Shown here in pieces: positions 15,660-24,470 of a stretch of DNA of 32,671 nucleotides. The notes under the pieces were generated by a model, which worked only from the letters and a program-made list of their open reading frames with translations, was not told where the DNA came from and searched no databases. Source of the DNA: Porphyromonadaceae bacterium UBA7572 (lineage in GTDB: Bacteria > Bacteroidota > Bacteroidia > Bacteroidales > Muribaculaceae). The DNA lies in contig DLLC01000034.1 in assembly GCA_002476625.1 (NCBI GenBank), positions 80,396 to 113,066 of the forward strand, read 5' to 3'. Both the position numbers and the translations under genes were made by a program. Positions within the stretch are counted from its first letter, which is position 1. Every line of letters begins with the position of its first letter.

Positions 15660-15691
15660 TTTTTCGGTTTCTGGTTTGAATGTTAATTTTG
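15660..15691 (+). promoter_or_regulatory. Putative promoter before the amino-sugar kinase
   Basis: TAATTTTG (15684-15691) fits TAnnTTTG; a T run at 15660-15664 sits at the -33 distance. Start near 15696 gives a leader of about 50 bases before ATG 15746. Confidence 0.5.
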
Positions 15692-15745
15692 TGATGCTAA
15701 TCACTTTTTTAGAATCTGATTTTATGATGGAAATCTTAATGTGTT

Positions 15746-16597
15746 ATGGCAAACGAAACTATTAAAGTAATTGCAGAAAGTAGTTCAACTCGCACTGAAT
15801 GGGCTTTGGTGCAAGGAGATAAAATTATAGTTCACGCCTATACAGAAGGCTTGAACCCCTTCTTCCAAACCCGTCGTGAAATCAGTCACATCATACGCCT
15901 TGGGCTACCATCGGAGTTTTTCAAGCGCCGTTGGAGCCATGTGTTCTATTACGGAGCCGGGTGCTCAAGTCCCGAGAAAAATAAGATAGTGGAGTCGTCG
16001 CTTGTGGCTCAGTTCAAGACTCCTGTGAGCGTGGACTCCGACCTTGTGGGCGCCACTCGCGGGCTGCTGGTGCATGAGCCAGGGCTTGCCTGCATTTTGG
16101 GCACAGGCTCAAACTCCTGCCTCTACGATGGCAAGCAGATTGTGCAGCGTGTGCGCTCGGGTGGTTATATTCTCGGCGACGAAGGCAGTGGCGCTGCCAT
16201 GGGCAGGCTTTTCATTGGCGACCTTCTGAAAAACCTCGTGCCAGCCCAAATCCAGTCACGATTCGTGGAAGAGTTTGGCGTTACGCCCGACGTGGTGATG
16301 GATGAGGTGTACAACAATCCGCACGCCAACCGGAATTTGCGTAATTACAGTTTCTTTCTGTCGGAGCACCTTGACAATGAATACGTATATAATTTGGTGT
16401 ATAACGAGTTTAAGCGCTTTTTCGACAGAACGATTCTTCAATACGACTATAAGAATTATCCGTTGTGCTTTGTAGGCTCCGTGGCTTGCAAGTATAGCGA
16501 TGTGCTTCTGTCGGTGGCTGGACGCTATGGCGCAAACATCAAGAAAATTGTGCGCGCCTCAATGCCAGGTCTTTTGGCTTACCATGCCGACGACTAA
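15746..16597 (+). CDS. BadF/BadG/BcrA-type amino-sugar kinase-like ATPase
   Basis: 283 residues, cytosolic, of the actin/Hsp70-fold family that includes N-acetylglucosamine kinases and MurNAc/GlcNAc kinases such as MurK. Seen: phosphate-1 loop at the N-terminus (ESSSTRTEW, 11-19), DLVGATRGL with a likely catalytic Asp99, phosphate-2 GTGSNS (119-124), GYILGDEGSG (140-149), and FVGSVACKY near the C-terminus. The phosphate-1 loop is unusual: relatives usually read D-[GS]-G-[GS]-T-K-T, but here the first residue is Glu and the Gly is Ser. ATP binding could be weakened, or the protein may sense sugars rather than phosphorylate them. Its position between amidases fits salvage of wall sugars (MurNAc or GlcNAc). 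The specific substrate cannot be read from the sequence. Confidence 0.8.
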   Translation: MANETIKVIAESSSTRTEWALVQGDKIIVHAYTEGLNPFFQTRREISHIIRLGLPSEFFKRRWSHVFYYGAGCSSPEKNKIVESSLVAQFKTPVSVDSDLVGATRGLLVHEPGLACILGTGSNSCLYDGKQIVQRVRSGGYILGDEGSGAAMGRLFIGDLLKNLVPAQIQSRFVEEFGVTPDVVMDEVYNNPHANRNLRNYSFFLSEHLDNEYVYNLVYNEFKRFFDRTILQYDYKNYPLCFVGSVACKYSDVLLSVAGRYGANIKKIVRASMPGLLAYHADD

Positions 16598-16652
16598 AGT
16601 ATATATATACCACACTCTACTCTTAACATTAACTTCAACCATTACTACGACA

Positions 16653-19649
16653 ATGAGAAAAATGGCATTAGCACTTGCCCTAATGATGGGCAGTGCCGCT
16701 TTGTGTGCCCAGAATTTAAGTGAGTCTGCCAATGAGCGTGTGCTTGCAATAGTGAGTTCCACGATGGAGCATGATATGCGCATAGGTAAAATGAAGTTGA
16801 ACTCTCTTACCGTGTCTGGCGACACAATAAAGGCCGACTTCAATGAAAATTTTTCATACAATTATCTCTCACCCGAAAAGATAACTACACTGAAGGAAAC
16901 TATCAAGACTGCATTATCAACAGAGACGAGTGCTTCGCAAGTTCAAATCAGCGTAGATGGCGCCAATGTAGAGCGTTTTTTCTATGATTTCCCCAAAAAG
17001 TATGCCCGTAAGCATGAGCCATTCATTCGTGAAGTAGGGCAGTCGAGGCGTTACGCCAAAGGGCTTGACGGCAACTTGATAGCCATGTGGCATAGCCACG
17101 GCTTGTATTATGAGCCAAAAATCAACTGCTGGGAATGGCAGCGGCCCAGATTGTTCCAGACTATTGAAGACCTCTATCCCATGAGCTATGTGTTGCCATT
17201 TGTGATGCCGATGCTTGAAAATGCGGGAGCCTATGTGTTTAATCCACGGGAGCGTGATGTGCATAGCGTGGAAGTGATTGTGGATAATGATGGACATCTC
17301 GCGCAAAACGGCTACACAGAAAAAAACGGTAAAAACGCATGGACTGGTGCTGGAGTGGGGTTTGCACACAAGCAGGCAGTATATAAGGATTTTGAAAATC
17401 CGTTTACCGATGGCACGGCCCGAATGGCGACTACAGTGAAGAAAAGTGATATTTCCGCCGCCACTTATGATGTGACTATGCCTGAATCTGGCGACTATGC
17501 CCTGTATATATCCTACAAAACGCTGCCTAACAGTGTGAATGATGCCCAGTATATCGTAAATGCCTGTGGCATTGAGCACACATTCACTGTGAATCAGCGA
17601 ATGGCAGGTGGCGTGTGGGTGTATCTTGGCACTTTCCCGCTTAAGAAAGGCGAGAACAAGCGTGTGCTCACTGTCACGAACGTGAGTAAGTGTAAAAATG
17701 GCGTGGTCACTACCGATGCAATAAAAGTGGGCGGCGGTATGGGCAACATTGCTCGCTGTGCCTTGCCTGCGACAGAGGAGAATGTGCAGCGTGCAGGAGG
17801 TTACAACTGGAGCACAGGTCTACAGCAGCCAGGCGTGGAATATAAGTACATCACCAGCGGCGCACCGCGGTTTGTGGAGGGCGCCCGCTCTTTTTTGCAG
17901 TGGAGCGGATTTCCTGACAGCGTGTATTCGGTGTCGCACGGATTGACTGATTATGCCGACGATTTTCGTAGCCGTAGTGAATGGGTGAATTATTTGGCGG
18001 GTGGCTCGCAGGCTATTCCTGACCAAACACTCGGTTTGCGTGTTCCGCTCGACCTGTCGTTTGCTTTCCATACCGACGCCGGTGTTACCCAAGACAATTC
18101 CACTATTGGCACTTTGAGTATCTATCGCTCTAATGGATTTGGAAATTATGCCGATGGCACACCACGCATAGCCTCACGCTATCTTGCCGATATGGTAGGC
18201 CGGCAACTGGTGGATGATGCCCGCTCCAAGTTTGACCCACACTGGACCAATAGGGGCCTGACACAGGAAAACCTTTATGAGATACGCGTGCCTCAAATTC
18301 CGGGAATGCTGCTCGAATACCTCTCGCACCAGAATTTTGCAGACATGCGTCTCGGCCTTGACCCTGATTTCCTTTTTTCTTCCAGCCGCGCCATATATAA
18401 AGGCATTCTTAAATTTATAGGCAAACGTGACCATCGGGAAGTGGTGGTGCAGCCCTTGCCTGTGAACAGCTTTGCCATAACGCCTAACGGCGATGCTTTC
18501 CTTCTCTCCTGGAAGCCAACCCTTGACAGCCTTGAATCTACGGCTGTTCCCACGAGATATGTGGTGGAGGAGCGTGTGGGCGCTCATGGAGGGGCATTTA
18601 AGGAGCTGGCAGTGGTGAGCTCACCCCAATTTACCGTGAAAGTGACTGATGGCGAAATTCACTCTTATCGTGTCCAAGCCATGAACGAAGGTGGGCGGAG
18701 TTTTCCCAGCGAGGTGCTATCACTTGGTGTGGCTCCCCAGTCGAAGGGCGTGGTGATGATAGTGAATGCCTTTACCCGTGTGAGTGCCCCCGACTGGGTG
18801 GACGAAGGCGATTTTGCCACCTTCACCGATGAAACCGATCACGGCGTTCCATACATTCAAGGTATCAATTATATTGGCAGCCAGTATGAAAAGCGCCGCA
18901 GTGCAGGTTGGAGCGATGCTCGTGGCGGATTTGGTAGCTCTCATAGCAATTACCAGGGTTCTGTAATTGCTGGCAACACTTTCGATTTTCCAGCGCTACA
19001 TGGCGAGTCGGTGATGGCGGCGGGTTATTCCTTTGTGTCGACAAGCGTGAGTGCAGTGGAAGCCGGAACTTCGAGCCTCTCAGACTATTCCGCTATTGAT
19101 ATTATCGCCGGGAAGCAAAAAGAGACAAAGGAGGGCTATGGTGCCTATCCTAACAAGTACAAATTATTTACCGTGCCATTCATTCGCGCTGTGGAAAATG
19201 CCACAAAGCGTGGAGTTAATGTTTTGCTTACAGGCGCTTATGTGGCCAGCGACGTCTTTGACCGCACTACGCCCAACCCAGAGGAGGTGCAATTTGCCAA
19301 AGAAGTGTTAGGTTATGCATGGGGCGGAAGCCAGGCATCGTGCACCGGCGAAGTATACACCATGCCTACTGCGGTAAAGCAAATATCTGCTGACATGAGT
19401 ATTCGGTACAACAATGTGCTGAATGATCGCATTTATTGCGTGGAGTCGCCGAATTCTATATTTGCATCTGATAAAAAGGGTTTCCCTTTCATGCGTTACA
19501 CCGAAAACAATCGCAATGCGGCAGTGCTCAGCAATCGCGATGGCTATCACACCGTGGTGATGGGCTTCCCGTTTGAGACCATCACCAGTAAAGAAATTAG
19601 AAATAAGCTGATGATCCAGATTCTCGACTTCTTCTCCACTGAAAAATAG
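16653..19649 (+). CDS. Large secreted amidase-like protein split by a golvesin-like insert (copy 1)
   Basis: 998 residues from ATG 16653, which begins a signal peptide (MRKMALALALMMGSAALCAQ); the frame is open further upstream into the kinase gene, but that is a shadow. Layout: N-terminal domain (about 21-125); first half of an amidase-like fold (about 138-205; WHSHGLYYE with His149, CWEWQRPR with Glu161, ENAGAYVFNPRERD); a golvesin/xanthan-lyase-type carbohydrate-binding insert (about 235-362; GDYALYISYKTLPNS, MAGGVWVYLGTF); second amidase half (about 430-592; FHTDAG with His473, LLEYLSHQNFADM with Glu555); fibronectin-III-like domain (about 600-695); and a 300-residue C-terminal domain of unclear function. 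Databases often label such proteins xanthan lyase, but the metal-site residues point to an N-acetylmuramoyl-L-alanine amidase. Paralogue of 21410. It starts 56 bases after the kinase, probably co-transcribed. Confidence 0.82.
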   Translation: MRKMALALALMMGSAALCAQNLSESANERVLAIVSSTMEHDMRIGKMKLNSLTVSGDTIKADFNENFSYNYLSPEKITTLKETIKTALSTETSASQVQISVDGANVERFFYDFPKKYARKHEPFIREVGQSRRYAKGLDGNLIAMWHSHGLYYEPKINCWEWQRPRLFQTIEDLYPMSYVLPFVMPMLENAGAYVFNPRERDVHSVEVIVDNDGHLAQNGYTEKNGKNAWTGAGVGFAHKQAVYKDFENPFTDGTARMATTVKKSDISAATYDVTMPESGDYALYISYKTLPNSVNDAQYIVNACGIEHTFTVNQRMAGGVWVYLGTFPLKKGENKRVLTVTNVSKCKNGVVTTDAIKVGGGMGNIARCALPATEENVQRAGGYNWSTGLQQPGVEYKYITSGAPRFVEGARSFLQWSGFPDSVYSVSHGLTDYADDFRSRSEWVNYLAGGSQAIPDQTLGLRVPLDLSFAFHTDAGVTQDNSTIGTLSIYRSNGFGNYADGTPRIASRYLADMVGRQLVDDARSKFDPHWTNRGLTQENLYEIRVPQIPGMLLEYLSHQNFADMRLGLDPDFLFSSSRAIYKGILKFIGKRDHREVVVQPLPVNSFAITPNGDAFLLSWKPTLDSLESTAVPTRYVVEERVGAHGGAFKELAVVSSPQFTVKVTDGEIHSYRVQAMNEGGRSFPSEVLSLGVAPQSKGVVMIVNAFTRVSAPDWVDEGDFATFTDETDHGVPYIQGINYIGSQYEKRRSAGWSDARGGFGSSHSNYQGSVIAGNTFDFPALHGESVMAAGYSFVSTSVSAVEAGTSSLSDYSAIDIIAGKQKETKEGYGAYPNKYKLFTVPFIRAVENATKRGVNVLLTGAYVASDVFDRTTPNPEEVQFAKEVLGYAWGGSQASCTGEVYTMPTAVKQISADMSIRYNNVLNDRIYCVESPNSIFASDKKGFPFMRYTENNRNAAVLSNRDGYHTVVMGFPFETITSKEIRNKLMIQILDFFSTEK

Positions 19650-19721
19650 TGTTGGCGATTATGTTGTCCCTTGTATAGAACAATAAGGCGCCTTGATAAG
19701 TGGATTTTTTTGGAATTTATG

Positions 19722-19729
19722 TAACTTTG
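19722..19729 (+). promoter_or_regulatory. Putative -7 promoter box before the MATE gene
   Basis: TAACTTTG followed by CATCC, a typical Bacteroidetes -7 element; no correctly spaced -33 TTTG. It would produce a leader of about 115 bases containing the stem-loop at 19762-19817. Confidence 0.5.
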
Positions 19730-19761
19730 CATCCGAAAACCTCATCGGAGGGTCTTTATAA

Positions 19762-19817
19762 AAATAAGGCTGGATAAGATGATAGGGTAACTCCTTTAGT
19801 CTTGTCCAGCCTTATTT
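19762..19817 (+). promoter_or_regulatory. Long stem-loop in the MATE gene leader
   Basis: Perfect 13-bp inverted repeat AAATAAGGCTGGA (19762-19774) and TCCAGCCTTATTT (19805-19817), extended by TAAGA/TCTTG (one wobble) to 18 pairs, with a 20-base loop. On the + strand no proper T run follows, so it is a poor forward terminator for the upstream amidase gene. It may be a cis-regulatory leader of the exporter, an RNA-processing element, or a bidirectional terminator (the minus strand has TTATTTTTAT after the stem). I do not recognise a known riboswitch. Confidence 0.5.
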
Positions 19818-19852
19818 GCTTGAATACACTTGATTAATGGCATAGAAATACA

Positions 19853-21187
19853 ATGAACGGAAAAGATTTGACGCAAGGCAGCGTACTTGGCAGCATCATG
19901 ACATTCTCGTTGCCCTATATGCTTGCTTACTTCTTACAGATTCTCTATGGACTCGCTGATTTATTTGTGATAGGTCGGTACTGCGATGTTGACAGCACTA
20001 CGGCAGTGTCGAACGGGGCTCAGGTGATGTACATGGTGACTGTTGTGCTAATAGGCCTTGCAATGGGTACGACAGTTCTGACGGCTCGTGCCATTGGTGC
20101 AAAAGATTCAGCCCGTGCCCGTGCCGTTGTTGGCAACACGGTGACAATGTTTGCTGTCGTTGCCATTGTGCTTATGGTGTTGCTACTATGCTTGCGAGGG
20201 TGGATAGTGGAAGTGATGGATACGCCAGCCGAGGCTATAAGCGGTATGGAGCGTTATCTTACCGTATGCTTCATCGGCATTCCCTTCATTATAGCCTATA
20301 ACATCATAGCCTCTATCTTTCGAGGATTTGGCGACTCTAAGAGCCCGATGTATTTTGTGGCAGTTGCTTGTGTGGTCAATATTGTGCTTGACTATGTGTT
20401 TATCGGGGCTTTTGGCCTTGGCGCTATGGGCGCTGCTTTAGGCACGACGCTGTCGCAGGCTGTAAGTGTGCTGTTTGCGTTCCATTCCATTCGTCACCGC
20501 AAGGGTGTGTTAGACATTCGACGCAGTGACTTGTGGCCACAACGTGAGGTGATAAAGCGTATTTTGAAGATAGGGTTGCCCATTGCACTGCAGGATGGCT
20601 TTATACAGGTTTCATTCCTTGCGATTACAGTCATAGCCAATGGGCGGGGGCTTGTTGATGCCGCAGCCGTTGGCATTGTGGAGAAGTTTATCGGACTGGT
20701 GTTTATCGTTCCGTCGGCTATGCTTTCAACGGTGTCGGCTATCTCCGCACAGAATATCGGCGCCGCCCAGATGCCTCGCGCCAAGCAGACCATGCACTCA
20801 GCGATGCTCATCACCACAGTCTATGGTCTTGTGGTGGCCATAGCACTTCAAATAATGCCAGAAATGGCAGTCAAGCTGTTTACCACCGATCCACAAGTGC
20901 TGGAGCAAGGATGCGATTATTTGCGTGGATATGTGTGGGACTGCATCTTTGCCGGAATTCATTTCTGCTTCAGCGGATTTTTCACTGCTTGCGGCTACGC
21001 CATGATTTCGTTTCTTCATAATAGCATATCCATAGTCTGTGCCCGTGTGCCACTGGCGTGGCTGTCGTCAAGACTATATCCCGACACGCTTTATCCTATG
21101 GGTCTCAGCACATGCGCAGGGTCGCTTATTTCTTGCTTAATTTGCGTTGGTGCTTACTGCTGGCTGAAACGAAAAGGCAAGATTTAA
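19853..21187 (+). CDS. MATE-family multidrug/metabolite exporter
   Basis: 444 residues, about twelve transmembrane helices in two homologous halves, the standard MATE length and plan. Family features: the N-terminal LTQGSVLGSIMTFSLPYML segment, FVIGRYCD, GMGTT-like IGLAMGTTVLTARAIGAK, the AYNIIASIFRGFGDSKSPM loop that marks the family, and NIGAAQMPRAKQTM in the second half. It is a Na+- or H+-driven exporter in the inner membrane; the substrate cannot be predicted. It sits alone between the two golvesin-amidase paralogues with its own leader and promoter, so it looks inserted into, or trapped within, the duplicated amidase region. The link to cell-wall genes is positional only. Confidence 0.92.
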   Translation: MNGKDLTQGSVLGSIMTFSLPYMLAYFLQILYGLADLFVIGRYCDVDSTTAVSNGAQVMYMVTVVLIGLAMGTTVLTARAIGAKDSARARAVVGNTVTMFAVVAIVLMVLLLCLRGWIVEVMDTPAEAISGMERYLTVCFIGIPFIIAYNIIASIFRGFGDSKSPMYFVAVACVVNIVLDYVFIGAFGLGAMGAALGTTLSQAVSVLFAFHSIRHRKGVLDIRRSDLWPQREVIKRILKIGLPIALQDGFIQVSFLAITVIANGRGLVDAAAVGIVEKFIGLVFIVPSAMLSTVSAISAQNIGAAQMPRAKQTMHSAMLITTVYGLVVAIALQIMPEMAVKLFTTDPQVLEQGCDYLRGYVWDCIFAGIHFCFSGFFTACGYAMISFLHNSISIVCARVPLAWLSSRLYPDTLYPMGLSTCAGSLISCLICVGAYCWLKRKGKI

Positions 21188-21317
21188 ACTATCCATATAA
21201 ATCTGTGGGTAATCTTTATAATTCGTTCGAAACCTAAAAAACTGTATCTGACTATTAAAAAATATAAAAGCGAATAAAAAGACGGTACAAAACATATTAG
21301 GAATGGAATGTTTTATC

Positions 21318-21325
21318 TATTTTTG
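21318..21325 (+). promoter_or_regulatory. Putative -7 promoter box before amidase copy 2
   Basis: TATTTTTG fits TAnnTTTG; a TTAG (21297-21300) lies 17 bases upstream as a poor -33 partner. Leader of about 80 bases to ATG 21410. Confidence 0.4.
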
Positions 21326-21409
21326 TAGAATAGAAAAAGTGTGCATACACAATTCGGAGTGAAAATAATTAATTATACTTGTATACTTTATACTTGAATT
21401 TACTCAGAG

Positions 21410-24400
21410 ATGAAAAAACAGATTAAGTCGGTTGTTGCTGCTACTGCTACTCTTGTGATGGGGTGTGGCATGGCTTCGGCTCAGTTTTCAGATGCGGAGC
21501 TTCAAAAAGTGCAGCAAATAGTCACCTCAAACGTGCCTGCGCATATGGGCATAGGTGTAGTGAAAGCAAACTCCCTTGAGATGAGAGGCGACAGCTTAGT
21601 GGTGAATGTGTCGGAGAATTTCCGTGACATTCCATTCACGCGAGAGTCGATAGCCTCCTTTAAAAAAGATGTGAAGGCAGCGCTTGGCGACAGCTACAAG
21701 CAGGCTAAGGTAGCGTTGTATATCAGTGGAAATGATGTGGAAAAGTATTTTGCATCTTTCGACAAGGATTATGTAAGGAAACACGCTCCATTCATTACTG
21801 AGCAAGACCCCAATAAGCGCTATAAAAAAGGGCTCGACGGCAATATTGTGGCCACTTGGCAGAGCCATGGATGGTATTTTGAGGATCGCCTGAACCGCTG
21901 GGAATGGCAGCGCGCACGTATGTTTCAGACAGTGGAGGATATGTACACGCAAAGCTACGTCACCCCGTTTCTCATCCCTATGCTTGAGAATGCCGGCGCC
22001 TATGTGTGGGATGCCCGCGAGCGCGACACTCACAATTTCTCCTCAATCGTAGATAAGGACGGCAAATACGCTCAGCACACCTATAGCGAAACAAACGGAA
22101 AAATGGCATGGGCACAAGGCGTAGGCGCTGGTTTCGCTTTCGACCGCGAGAACTACCGCGACTATGAGAACCCATTCGCAGAAGGCACATACCGAGTGGT
22201 TCAAGCCACAAAGGACAAAAAGAACCAGTCATTCGCGAGTTATGATGTGGATATGCCAGAAGCTGGCGATTTTGCATTGTATATATCATATAAGAGTTTG
22301 CCTAACAGTGCTAAAGATGTGAAATACACTGTCAATAGCCTCGGTGGAGAGAGGGTCTTCACTGTGGATCAGACTATGGCAGGCGGTGTATGGGTGTATT
22401 TAGGCACTTTCCAGCTGCAAAAAGGCTTAAACAAAAACGTGGTGACCATTTCCAACCTTTCAAAGGACAGCAAAAGCGTGATTACGACAGACGCCATCAA
22501 GGTGGGTGGCGGTAAAGCCAACGTGGTGCGCCGCGTGGCACTTCCTACGGAGGAAAACAAGGCCATTGCCAAGCAGTTTGGCTATGAAAGCCATTTGGGA
22601 AAAGAAGGTGTGGCTTACGATTATGTTCACCCAGGCGACCATCCTTGGTTCACCCTTGGCTCACGCTACTATTTGCAGTGGGCTGGTTTTCCGCAGAGTG
22701 TGTATTCATCTTCGAAAGGCACCAACGATTATAATGATGACTACCGCAGTCGCGGGCTGTGGGTGAACCACCTTGCTGGCGGTTCGCAGGTGCTTCCTGG
22801 GCAAGACGGCTTGAAGGTTCCTGTCGATGTGTCGTTCTGCCTTCACACTGACGCGGGCACCACGATGGACGACGAGACTATTGGCACTTTGCTGATTTAC
22901 TCCACCAGCGATGGCGAGAACACCTTTGCAAATTATAAAAACGGCACTCCTCGTATCATTTCTCGAGAGTTTGCAAATGCCATATCCACTGAGGTTTGTG
23001 GCGTGATTCGCGCTAAGTATGAGCCAGAGTGGCATCGCCGTGGCATGTGGGATGCTTCTTATTATGAGGCACGTGTTCCTGAAGTGCCCGCTGTATTGAT
23101 GGAGCTGCTCTCTCACCAGAATTTTGCCGACATGAAATATGGCTTGGATCCGAACTTCCGTTTTGATGTGAGCCGTGCCATTTATAAGGGTATATTGAAG
23201 TTCATTGCCAAGCGAGACCATCGCGATTATGTGGTGCAGCCTCTGCCAGTGCATTCCTTCGCAATTAAGGGCAACGGAACTAACGCATTCACACTTTCTT
23301 GGGAGCCAACGGCCGATACCCTAACCGCCAATGCCGACGCCAAGGCGTATGTGGTGTGCGAGCGTGTGGGACTTGATGGTGGCTTCAAGGAGATAGCAGT
23401 AGTAAGTGAACCAAAATTTAACGTACAGATTTCCGACAACCTTATCCACAGCTACAGGATTATAGCGATGAATGAGGGCGGTCGCAGTTTCCCAAGTGAG
23501 GTGCTGTCGCTTGGCGTGGCCAGTGGCAGCAAAGGCTTGGTGGCTGTGGTGAACGACTTTACCCGTGTGAGCGGCCCTGACTGGTTTGATTCAGGCAAGA
23601 TGGCTGGCTTCTACGACGAAAAGGATCACGGTGTGCCATATATGCAACAGAACAACTATATCGGCGCACAGTATGAGTTTGAACGCCGTCTGCCATGGGT
23701 CGACGATGATGACCCAGGCTTTGGCGCTTGCCGAAGCAACTACGAAACCGGCACGCAGGTGGTGGCTGGAAATAAGTTTGATTACACTGCTGTGCATGGC
23801 GCTTCCATTCTCAAGGCTGGTTACTCTTTTGTGTCGATGAGCGAGGCCGCTTTTGAAATGGGTAATGTGAGTGCCGCTGACTACAAGGTGGTCGATATTA
23901 TTCTCGGTAAGCAAAAGGAAACGATGAACGGGCGCGGCGCATACCCCAGCCGCTATAAAATCTACACGCCTCAATTTATGAACGCAGTCACTTCCTTCAC
24001 GGGAGCCGGTGGCAATGTGATGATTACCGGTGCTTATGTGGCAAGTGATATCTGGGAAAAGGAGAAACCTGCGGAAGTGGAGATGAAATTTGCCAAGGAA
24101 ATCTTAGGCTTTGAGCATCGTGCGTCGCGCGCATCACAGTCAGGCGAAGTGAATGGCGTGGTATCGAAGTTCGCTGAACTTCCTTCTGACCGCAATTTCA
24201 CTTTCTGCAGCAAGCTCAACAACAAGGCTTATGCCGTGGAATCGCCCGATGCAGTGAAGGCAAGCGATGATGCGGGCGCTACCATTATGCGTTACACGGA
24301 GAATACTAAGCCCGCCGCTGTGGCTGTGGATCGTGGCTCATACCGCACCGTGGTGGCTGGTTTCCCATTTGAAAGCATCATAAATGATGAGGCGCGTGAT

Positions 24401-24439
24401 GCATTCATGAACGATATTTTGAACTTTTTCAACAAGTAA
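21410..24439 (+). CDS. Large secreted amidase-like protein split by a golvesin-like insert (copy 2)
   Basis: 1009 residues with a signal peptide (MKKQIKSVVAATATLVMGCG, then MASA). It shows the same architecture as the 16653 protein throughout: first amidase half with SHGWYFE (His153) and RWEWQRAR (Glu165); golvesin-like insert (about 240-368; GDFALYISYKSLPNS, MAGGVWVYLGTF); second half with LHTDAG (His479) and LMELLSHQNFADM (Glu565); fibronectin-III-like domain (about 610-710); and the same C-terminal domain (GVPYMQQNNYIGAQYE, AGYSFVSMS, ITGAYVASD). The four putative metal/catalytic residues are kept in both copies, so neither looks decayed. It has its own putative promoter and is followed after 31 bases by the GT2 pair. 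The likely activity is peptide removal from peptidoglycan; the insert may bind glycan. Activity is inferred, not established by motif alone. Confidence 0.82.
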   Translation: MKKQIKSVVAATATLVMGCGMASAQFSDAELQKVQQIVTSNVPAHMGIGVVKANSLEMRGDSLVVNVSENFRDIPFTRESIASFKKDVKAALGDSYKQAKVALYISGNDVEKYFASFDKDYVRKHAPFITEQDPNKRYKKGLDGNIVATWQSHGWYFEDRLNRWEWQRARMFQTVEDMYTQSYVTPFLIPMLENAGAYVWDARERDTHNFSSIVDKDGKYAQHTYSETNGKMAWAQGVGAGFAFDRENYRDYENPFAEGTYRVVQATKDKKNQSFASYDVDMPEAGDFALYISYKSLPNSAKDVKYTVNSLGGERVFTVDQTMAGGVWVYLGTFQLQKGLNKNVVTISNLSKDSKSVITTDAIKVGGGKANVVRRVALPTEENKAIAKQFGYESHLGKEGVAYDYVHPGDHPWFTLGSRYYLQWAGFPQSVYSSSKGTNDYNDDYRSRGLWVNHLAGGSQVLPGQDGLKVPVDVSFCLHTDAGTTMDDETIGTLLIYSTSDGENTFANYKNGTPRIISREFANAISTEVCGVIRAKYEPEWHRRGMWDASYYEARVPEVPAVLMELLSHQNFADMKYGLDPNFRFDVSRAIYKGILKFIAKRDHRDYVVQPLPVHSFAIKGNGTNAFTLSWEPTADTLTANADAKAYVVCERVGLDGGFKEIAVVSEPKFNVQISDNLIHSYRIIAMNEGGRSFPSEVLSLGVASGSKGLVAVVNDFTRVSGPDWFDSGKMAGFYDEKDHGVPYMQQNNYIGAQYEFERRLPWVDDDDPGFGACRSNYETGTQVVAGNKFDYTAVHGASILKAGYSFVSMSEAAFEMGNVSAADYKVVDIILGKQKETMNGRGAYPSRYKIYTPQFMNAVTSFTGAGGNVMITGAYVASDIWEKEKPAEVEMKFAKEILGFEHRASRASQSGEVNGVVSKFAELPSDRNFTFCSKLNNKAYAVESPDAVKASDDAGATIMRYTENTKPAAVAVDRGSYRTVVAGFPFESIINDEARDAFMNDILNFFNK

Positions 24440-24470
24440 ATCTACTATTATTTTTTAATTGATTGTAAAG

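Noticed and set aside
16500..16652. 51-residue upstream extension of the first golvesin-amidase
   Set aside because: It overlaps the kinase gene in another frame, and a signal peptide begins exactly at ATG 16653.
16653..19649. Annotating the golvesin-domain proteins as xanthan lyases
   Set aside because: The resemblance is to a carbohydrate-binding region; the conserved His/Glu residues fit an amidase, and the neighbours concern peptidoglycan.
19650..19712. Possible terminator after the first golvesin-amidase (GGCG...CGCC with a later T run)
   Set aside because: The stem needs several bulges and the T run is more than 10 bases away from it; too weak to call.
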